A DNA stretch of 13,706 nt. Source: Entrophospora sp. SA101 (taxonomy: Eukaryota; Glomeromycota; Glomeromycetes; Entrophosporales; Entrophosporaceae). The stretch is from NCBI GenBank assembly GCA_958430865.1, contig CAUDNR010001538.1, forward strand, positions 1 to 13,706, read 5' to 3'. The notes beneath the pieces are model-generated. The model saw only the letters and a program-made list of their open reading frames with translations. It ran no database searches and was not told the DNA's origin. Both the position numbers and the translations under genes were made by a program. This document shows positions 8,115 to 13,706 of this stretch, piece after piece (within the stretch, counting starts at the first letter, position 1; every line of letters begins with the position of its first letter).

Positions 8115-8362
8115 GGCATTAAGGTATAATTAATATAGATATATAAAAAATTGAGCCTTGATGAGATACCAATTAGAGGTAAAAAAAAGTAGGTCACTAA
8201 AGTAAAATTATTACAGATATATATATTATAAAATTATGCTTTGGTGGGTTACCAAGTAGAGATAATATTTTATAAAAATCAGTAGGGATACCAAAGTAAA
8301 ATTATTACAGATATATATATATTATAAAATTATGCTTTGGTGGGTTACCAGGTAAGGATAAC
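8115..8362. repeat. Three ~78-93 bp direct repeats
   Basis: The units are about 8115-8191 (diverged), 8192-8284 and 8285-8362. The last two share aaagtaaaattattacagat, an (AT)n stretch, and attatgctttggtgggttac, with one extra AT step in the last. The unit heads (gtaggtcactaaagta, gtagggataccaaagta) resemble the head of the ~32-bp repeats (gtagggcatcaaagta), so this family may be a longer derivative of it. Confidence 0.7.
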
Positions 8363-8580
8363 AATTCAGCACTGCATGCCTCATTATCGGGCGATATTTG
8401 AGTGCATTATAACAGTTAGCAATTCAGCACTGTGCCTCATCCTTAATTGGTATTTGAGTGCATTATGTAAAAGATCATGAATACTATTTCGGCACTATGT
8501 GCCTCAACTCTGGCCCTTATAGAGGAATTAACCAGAAAGCTAGGGCACTATGTGCCAAGTTCGGGCATAGCCCTCACATC
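8362..8580. repeat. Repeats around caattcagcactg and ggcactatgtgcc
   Basis: Two ~48-bp copies start at 8362 and 8420, sharing caattcagcactg, gcctcat and atttgagtgcattat. They are followed by related sequence at about 8484-8510 and 8541-8575. The string ggcactatgtgcc occurs at 8491-8503 and 8544-8556 and can form a 5-bp stem with a 3-nt loop. gggcatagccc follows the second copy. The stretch is more GC-rich than its surroundings. No protein or known RNA class was recognised. Confidence 0.6.
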
Positions 8581-8723
8581 AGGCCTGCAAATGATGACAC
8601 ATGACTGAATGCATCTTCAGGTATTTTTTTTTTGTTTATGTAGCCTAATAACAGGAATCAACCACAATCACTAAACTGGCATATATTATGTTATATGTGG
8701 CCAGATATATAGAATGTGCCACC

Positions 8724-8950
8724 TTGGTGTGTGTCATAAAAAGCAAAATTCACATCATTTGAGCAAGGCCTAAAATCCAAAATTCACACCATACTGATGC
8801 ATGACTCAGCGGTTCTCAAGTGACAATACAAACATAACCTATATAGCATCCAATAAGTAGACTATAAACATCTCAGGTGTGTGGCAAAAAAAGCAAAATA
8901 CAATACCCTTGAGTGTGTCCTAAAAAATGAATCATGACACACCTGAGACT
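8724..8950. repeat. 35-bp degenerate repeat arranged as two dimers
   Basis: Copies start at 8726 (ggtgtgtgtcataaaaagca), 8761 (gagcaaggcctaaaatccaa), 8876 (ggtgtgtggcaaaaaaagca) and 8911 (gagtgtgtcctaaaaaatga). Spacing within each dimer is exactly 35 bp and the dimers are 150 bp apart, so the dimer was probably duplicated as a block. TCTCAGGTGTGT at 8871-8882 is inverted at 8937-8948, enclosing the second dimer. Confidence 0.55.
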
Positions 8951-8965
8951 ATAATAGTCTAATTT

Positions 8966-9001
8966 AAGTCATTTATTGTTTATATAAACAATAAATGACT
9001 T
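8966..9001. repeat. Perfect 36-bp palindrome
   Basis: Starting aagtcatttattgtttat, the sequence equals its own reverse complement over all 36 bases, with the centre between 8983 and 8984 and no spacer. It lies just right of the 35-bp repeat dimers. It may be a hairpin-forming relic of a transposon end joined to its inverse, or a strong bidirectional hairpin. No gene borders it. Confidence 0.9.
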
Positions 9002-10105
9002 CATTTCATATTTCTTGTGGAATTTTGGCATTTCCTGTGTTTTTATCCTTAAAATCTTACTGGAAAAAGCAGAAAGTCATTTATCATAATCATTTAGTTT
9101 ACCTGCTCTCAGGTGTTTTTTCTGTTCCTTTTGGTTCACTGTATTTTGATAAACTTCATCACTGAATAAAAATGATAAATATGCTTTTTATTAAGGTTTT
9201 CACTAAGATATTTATATTTTTTACATAGTATTAATTAATAATAAAAAGAGACCAATATCACCAGTGCCAATGTCACCATTTATGCAACAGTAAGAAAATG
9301 AACATAAAAGAATCAATTTGTATTGTTGTGGCAAAAGCAAATCTAAAGATTAAAAAAGGTATTGTCCTGATGGTGTGTTAAGTACAAAAATACATATTAC
9401 ATTTCATCACATGTGTGAACAAAAACTATTTTTCAAAACTGTAATGATGGGAATTAAAAATAAAATAATAAAAATATTTTTATTATATATAAAAGAATCT
9501 GTACAACGTTTTATTTAAATTATGAGATATTACATCAAAAAGATGGTAATATAAATAAATTTCAGAATATTACTATTAATTGAAATGATCTAATCATTGT
9601 ATGTATTTATAAATTTATAATATATTTTTAAAGGCTGGATTTAATATTATTATCACAAATCTACCACATGTTCCCTGATACCTAGAAGTCGGAGGTTTTT
9701 GAGGGTTGAGCCGCAGTCAAGTCTGGCAGCCAATTACGAGCCTGGGACATTAGTGCATATGGTGGCTTTTAAGCAAAAATTTGAATTTTTTCCTATAACA
9801 GGAACAATTGTTGCATTTCTTTAAAAGGGTATAGATCGCCTAAAAAAAGTTTACTCCGTAATATTTAAAATTTTTTAAAATCATTTCATTTTAAATATTT
9901 TTGAAATGATTACAAATATTTTAATACAAATATTTTGAAATACTTTCAAGTCATATGATTATGATCATATGATGTAGGAGATATTATTACTGTCAAAAAA
10001 AGCTAGTCCAAAACCTGGACGAGTAGGAAGGATGAGTTCCTGATATTAAACCCTGCCTGCGAGCACAATGATATCAGAAGTCAGTAATATTTAATACACT
10101 CGACT
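9002..10105. other. Gene-poor intergenic stretch before the E2 gene
   Basis: No intact gene was seen. At about 9249-9518 a plus-strand frame with two stops reads RINLYCCGKSKSKD, stop, KRYCPDGVLSTKIHI, FHHMCEQKL, a cysteine/histidine-bearing relic that may be decayed coding sequence. Two more GC-rich blocks (about 9660-9770 and 9995-10075) stand out against AT-rich DNA. Between them lie nested inverted repeats: aatcatttca/tgaaatgatt at about 9881-9910 and tcatatgat/atcatatga at 9951-9972. No tRNA or other RNA fold was convincing. Confidence 0.4.

Positions 10106-10142
<37 letters not shown>
10106..10142. repeat. (TAA)n microsatellite
   Basis: About eleven uninterrupted TAA units lie some 70 bp upstream of the E2 start codon, so within the likely promoter or 5' UTR. 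Read on the other strand it encodes only a tyrosine run, which is not a gene. Confidence 0.9.
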
Positions 10143-10209
10143 GCAAAAAAAAACAAAAATCGAAGTGTAACCATTTATCAAATTCATTATCTTTAAATAA
10201 AAAATTAAA

Positions 10210-11487
10210 ATGACTCCAAGATCAAAATTTTCAAAATCGATCTCGCATTTTTTCACGTTCAACAGCAATCGCCGTAGTCGTAACAATGCTAATAATAATA
10301 ACAGTAGTGGTAGTAGTAGTAATGTTAGTGATGATAATTCTGCCTCTCCTCCAAAAATAACGGAACATGATGACAAAGTTATTCAAATAGAAGATGGTGA
10401 TGGTAACGCATTTCTTTCTTCACAATAAGCATGTTTTTCAAATTCACTTTGCATTTACACTCTTGTTTGTTAGATGACTTTGATCCTTCTTTATTACCAC
10501 TTCCTGGTATGTGCAGATAAATAATAATAATTATTTTATTAATATTCATTCAATAAATAAATTAATTATATACAAAATTTATTTTTAGAGCAATCAACTA
10601 AAACAGCAACACAGCGAATATATCGAGAACTAAAGATGATTATAAATAATCAGAGTAAACCTTCTAATGACTTGGGTTTTTATGTTAAACTTGACAAATT
10701 AAGATCAGTCTACCAATGGGTTTGTATTCTTAGTTGACATTATAATATATAAACATATAGCAAAAATTTATAATATTATATAAATAATAATAAATGTTTG
10801 TTTATTATCAAAACTCTAGGTTGTACAGCTCAAGGATTTTGATCCAAATATCCCATTAGCTCAAGATATGGCAAGGCATAAAGTTTCTAGTATTGATTTA
10901 GAAGTTAGATTTGCCCCTGAATTTCCCAATTTGCCGCCGTAAGAATTCCATTATAATTATTATTATCATCAACTTATATAATAATGATTTAATAATATAG
11001 TTTTTTACCATTATTATTATAGATATATTCGTGTAATTAGACCAAGATTACTAAGATTTCTTAATGGTGGGGGTGGTCATGTAAGAAGAATAAATCATAT
11101 AATTTTAGGAAAGAAAAAAGATATAATAATATTTCTCTTTATAATGTTATATGTAGGTTACAGCAGGAGGATCTATTTGTATAGAGATTCTAACTTTGGG
11201 CAATAAACATGATAAGGGATGGTCGCCCAAGTTCACTATAGAATCAGTTTTACTACAAACGAAATTAGCATTGAGTGATTTGAATCCACCTGCAAGACTT
11301 GACAAAAATTGGAAAAATGAATACAGCCCAAAAGTAATTTATTATATATAATGCATATAATGTTTTCTTACACACACATTTACATATTTTTAAAATATTT
11401 TAGGAAGCTATAGACGCATATATTAGAGTAGCAAATCAACATGGCTGGGCTATTCCACCTCAATGGTCATCTTTATTTAGAAACTAA
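10210..11487 (+). CDS. UBE2Q: UBE2Q-type ubiquitin-conjugating enzyme (E2), seven exons, 264 aa
   Basis: Exons by GT..AG inspection: 10210-10402, 10474-10506, 10589-10719, 10820-10938, 11023-11080, 11157-11333, 11404-11487. All phases agree and give 264 residues. E2 enzymes accept ubiquitin from E1 as a cysteine thioester and pass it to substrates with an E3. Residues ~18-45 are low-complexity Asn/Ser, and ~84-262 form the UBC fold. Landmarks are QRIYRELKMI, the QWVVQLKDFDPNIPLAQDM strand/loop, FPNLPPYIRVIRPR, AGGSICIEILT with predicted catalytic Cys186, GWSPKFTIESVLLQTKLAL, and the C-terminal HGWAIPPQW. The FPxxPP..RVxxPR block, the GGxxCxEx(L)T active site without a classical HPN and the GW..PP end are typical of the UBE2Q/UBE2QL1 group. 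It is convergent with the cmk gene, 174 bp apart. The start is the first ATG of the open frame. The 33-nt second exon is the least certain part. Confidence 0.9.
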
Positions 11488-11661
11488 TATTATTTTTACA
11501 TTGGATTTATTCTATAATAGGAACTTAGAAATAAGAGTTATTGGGAGAGGGAAAAACAACAATTGTACATAAATAATCATTTGTCATTTATTGTTTCATA
11601 TAAATTTATTAATTTAAAAAACTGGAATTTAATTTTTACAATAATATAAATAGTAAATAAT
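11488..11661. other. Convergent intergenic region between E2 and cmk
   Basis: This 174-bp AT-rich stretch must hold both 3' UTR ends. Candidate AT-rich poly(A) signals exist on both strands, but none stands out. Confidence 0.5.
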
Positions 11662-12753
11662 TTAATTTTTCATTCTAACTTTTGCTAAAGCAGCAATCAT
11701 TTCGACTCTTTCTTGAACACTAAGATTATCAGTATTAATCACAATAGAATCTTTAACTTTCCTAAGTGGTGATACTGCCCGTTCAAAATCTTCTTTGTCT
11801 CTTCTTTCCAAATCATTCAAAACTTGTTCAAAATTTATTGAAGTGTTATGAATAGTATTATTCATTTGTAATAATATTTCTTCGTATCTTCTTTTAGCTC
11901 TGATTTGTATATCTGCTATAAAAAAAATTTTTAATTCGGCATCAGGTAAGATAACTGTACCAACATCTCTACCATCCATTACCACACCTTTAATTTCTGA
12001 TGATGATGCTAAGGACCTAAATTTTTCTACTAGCATTTCTCTTACTTTACTATTTGATGCTATACTTGAAACATTCCTAGAAACGTTCGGTAACCTGATT
12101 TCCTTTGTGACATCTTCTCCATCCAAATACACAAATATCTCAGGTGGTGGTATTTGTAAATCACCTTTAATATGATTATCGTTGTCATTTTCTTCATTAT
12201 TTTTATTTTCCATTTCATCATCATTGTTGTTGTTTCTAATTTTATCTAATATTTTCGAATGTGTTATTGGAAAGTTTGTTTCTTGAGGTTGTTTATAATA
12301 ATTCATTATTGTTCTAAGTTTAATATCTGACCTCAATGCTATATTTACTATTCTATCTGAATCATCTAATGAAACATTCTTTCTCAATACTGCTAATGTA
12401 ACAGCTCTATAAACAGCTCCTAATAAATAAATATACAATATATGAGATATATCAAATATTAAATTTGATTTTTATTATTATTATGCAAATTACCTGAATC
12501 AATATATTGAAAATTTAATTTTTGAGCTAAAAATTTTGATGTGGTACCTTTTTACAAAAAAATAACAAAAACAACAACGGTAATAGTAATAATAGTAATG
12601 TTAATTAATTATATGCATGTTAAAATATATTTGAAAAATTTTTTTACTTTTTCCTGAAGCTGCAGGTCCATCAATTGCAATTTTAAATAAATTTCTTTTT
12701 AATATCTTTAAAACTTTATTATGATTTTTATTTTTATTACAAATAAACATCAT
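11662..12753 (-). CDS. cmk: Bacterial-type cytidylate kinase (Cmk), three exons, 305 aa
   Basis: Exons on the minus strand: 12753-12648, 12547-12494, 12419-11662, with introns of 100 and 74 nt and matching phases. Cmk phosphorylates CMP/dCMP with ATP. Landmarks: IAIDGPAASGKS (Walker A, residues 25-36, completed across intron 1), FQYIDSGAVYRAVT (48-61, spanning intron 2), YLDGEDVTKEIR and NVSSIASNSKVRE (CMP-binding region), VVMDGRDVGTVILPDAELK (from ~200, DGRDVG at 202-207) and IRAKRRYEE (arginine-bearing lid). This is the bacterial Cmk architecture, not the short adenylate-kinase-like UMP-CMP kinase usual in eukaryotes. It is longer than a typical ~225-residue Cmk because of an Asn/Asp/Glu-rich insert (~115-137) and an ~20-residue basic N-terminal extension. 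The start is the first ATG of the exon (12753, with a second at 12750); the frame is open further upstream but without an ATG. All key motifs are intact. Confidence 0.9.
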
Positions 12754-13152
12754 CAGACCACAGGGTAATTTTAATTGAGGTGATAGGTCCTTAAATGGGT
12801 AAAGAAAAAATTTGAAAACCAATAAACCAATTTTCAGAAAATTTTCGTGCAACAACACAATCTTTTCTATAAAAAGCTTCAAAAATTACTATGATTTTCC
12901 TACCAGTCCAATTAAAATTATCCGGGAGCCTACATCATCTTTAAAACTTGTGTCAGAGACTTGGCAGATCTTTTTAAACTGAATCTACAGACAGATTGGT
13001 TGGATGACTGGTTAAAGATTGTTTAAAGGTTACCTCGAGCGTTTTGATTGAATTACAAACTTTTTGGCCAATCTCGATTATTTTACGTTTTATGGCAGAG
13101 TTCGAGTTAGCTTTTAGCTACACTCGTCGATTAATTGCAAGTTTTTATTATT
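12754..13152. promoter_or_regulatory. Upstream region of cmk (divergent side), no gene seen
   Basis: It holds the cmk 5' flank and, on the other strand, possible upstream sequence of the rightmost gene. The composition is less AT-biased than the repeat zone. A CCAAT pentamer lies at 13068-13072 (ggccaatctcg), about 315 bp upstream of the cmk ATG. gaattacaaa occurs at about 13050 and again at about 13541. No promoter can be fixed from this alone. Confidence 0.3.
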
Positions 13153-13329
13153 ATGTACAAGGCTCGTCAATTATTTTACGAAATTATTCTGCTTACTGCC
13201 TCTTTTTTATACTTTGGTGAATCTGTTGTTTTTTGTTCCAATTTAAATAAATATATATGGGAAATAATAATAAAAAATACGATGAAAGAGGCTAGGTTAT
13301 CGACATACGGATTGGACGGTACTAAATAA
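13153..13329 (+). CDS. Doubtful small ORF, 58 residues, hydrophobic N-terminal half
   Basis: ATG 13153 to TAA 13327-13329. The product begins MYKARQLFYEIILLTASFLY and continues through a cysteine-containing stretch (FGESVVFCSN) to KEARLSTYGLDGTK. Residues ~8-29 could form a signal anchor or transmembrane helix. It has no recognisable family, and it may equally be 5' UTR or promoter sequence of the gene starting at 13621. Confidence 0.2.
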   Translation: MYKARQLFYEIILLTASFLYFGESVVFCSNLNKYIWEIIIKNTMKEARLSTYGLDGTK

Positions 13330-13620
13330 ACTAGTTTTATTTATTTATAAATAATATATAGCAATTCCTTGAACTGTCCATTGCACAGTTTTATTTGATT
13401 ACACAAAGTTGCGGAAAACATCAAATTCAGATTTCAGATATGTAAATGGCGTGAGCTAACCGAATTTGTAAATCACCTGCACGGCACAGTCGAATTTTAT
13501 AACACCGGATCATCATAATATTTGTATCAATTACCGCTTGAATTACAAATAGTTTACTATTTCTGCTATTTTTTAATTATCAATTAGTTATTTAAGAATT
13601 ATTTTTATATATAAATCGTG
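13330..13620. promoter_or_regulatory. Probable promoter/5' UTR of the rightmost gene
   Basis: No gene was seen in these 291 bp. It has mixed composition with CG-containing patches around 13440-13510, then AT-rich sequence ending in tatatataaa at 13606-13615. That string is too close to the ATG at 13621 to act as its TATA box unless translation starts further downstream. Confidence 0.3.
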
Positions 13621-13706
13621 ATGTCATCGTATACAAAGAGGTCGAAAGATATCCCTTTACCAGCCAAAGAAAAGGATAACCCAGATTATCGACAACCACT
13701 TTACCT
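13621..13706 (+). CDS. Start of a gene running off the window (partial, function unknown)
   Basis: ATG at 13621 follows an in-frame TAA (13612-13614), so it is the first possible start. The frame stays open for 28 codons to the window end, beginning MSSYTKRSKDIPLPAKEKDN and continuing PDYRQPLY. The N-terminus is hydrophilic and lysine-rich, with no signal peptide. The composition looks coding, but too little is visible to name a family. Confidence 0.5.
   Translation, partial: MSSYTKRSKDIPLPAKEKDNPDYRQPLY

Noticed and set aside
7615..8950. CRISPR array
   Set aside because: Repeats are degenerate, contiguous and without unique equal-length spacers, and the genome is eukaryotic.
9660..9770. 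Possible tRNA or tRNA-derived SINE in the GC-richer block
   Set aside because: I could not find the B-box-like GGTTCGAATCC consensus or a cloverleaf, so no RNA gene is called.
10074..10376. Minus-strand ORF of 100 codons with leucine and tyrosine runs
   Set aside because: It is the complement of the (TAA)n microsatellite and of the Asn/Ser-coding first exon of the E2 gene, so a compositional shadow.
12754..12882. N-terminal extension of the cmk first exon up to 12882
   Set aside because: The frame is open, but its start would be TTG, and the extra sequence is not seen in Cmk; the first ATG is 12753.
13135..13152. TTG start for the small ORF
   Set aside because: A TTG start is unlikely in a eukaryotic nuclear gene; ATG at 13153 was used.

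Overview
The window is nuclear DNA of a eukaryote. It is strongly AT-rich, its genes are broken by short GT..AG introns (about 70-100 nt), and it carries DNA-transposon relics and layered tandem repeats. Two of the degraded gene families, a PD-(D/E)XK-like protein with a VDYAI..CITEGK core and the 'RKRTDTARKIYDVFSKLGENKIQ' type tail family, match what I remember of the large lineage-expanded families of arbuscular mycorrhizal fungi (Rhizophagus/Glomeromycotina). That assignment is from memory and was not searched.

Layout. (1) 1-5548: a near-identical tandem array of three units starting at 1, 2385 and 4538. Each unit has an AT-rich spacer and the 3' part of a minus-strand host gene. In units A and B, reading the minus strand, the host-gene piece is preceded by a degraded hAT-type transposase; unit C instead keeps the host gene's 5' part. 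(2) 5654-6853: a plus-strand PD-(D/E)XK-like pseudogene with a recognisable intron, head to head with the unit C host gene. (3) 6854-10209: a gene-poor repeat zone. It holds a 257-bp MITE with inverted ends and a perfect 8-bp target-site duplication, inserted in a ~32-bp degenerate tandem repeat. It also holds a ~93-bp repeat trio, a GCACT-type repeat, a 35-bp repeat in dimers and a perfect 36-bp palindrome. (4) 10210-11487: an intact seven-exon gene for a UBE2Q-type ubiquitin-conjugating enzyme. (5) 11662-12753, minus strand: an intact three-exon gene for a bacterial-type cytidylate kinase, convergent with the E2 gene. (6) 12754-13706: an upstream region with a doubtful small ORF, and the start of a plus-strand gene that leaves the window.

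The two intact housekeeping genes (ubiquitin transfer and pyrimidine nucleotide metabolism) show no functional link beyond being neighbours. The left two thirds is a record of repeat turnover. The most notable points are the two different hAT/host junctions in otherwise near-identical units, the MITE with hAT hallmarks, the hierarchical short repeats, and a bacterial-type Cmk with eukaryotic introns and an Asn-rich insert. I found no convincing new multi-gene system.
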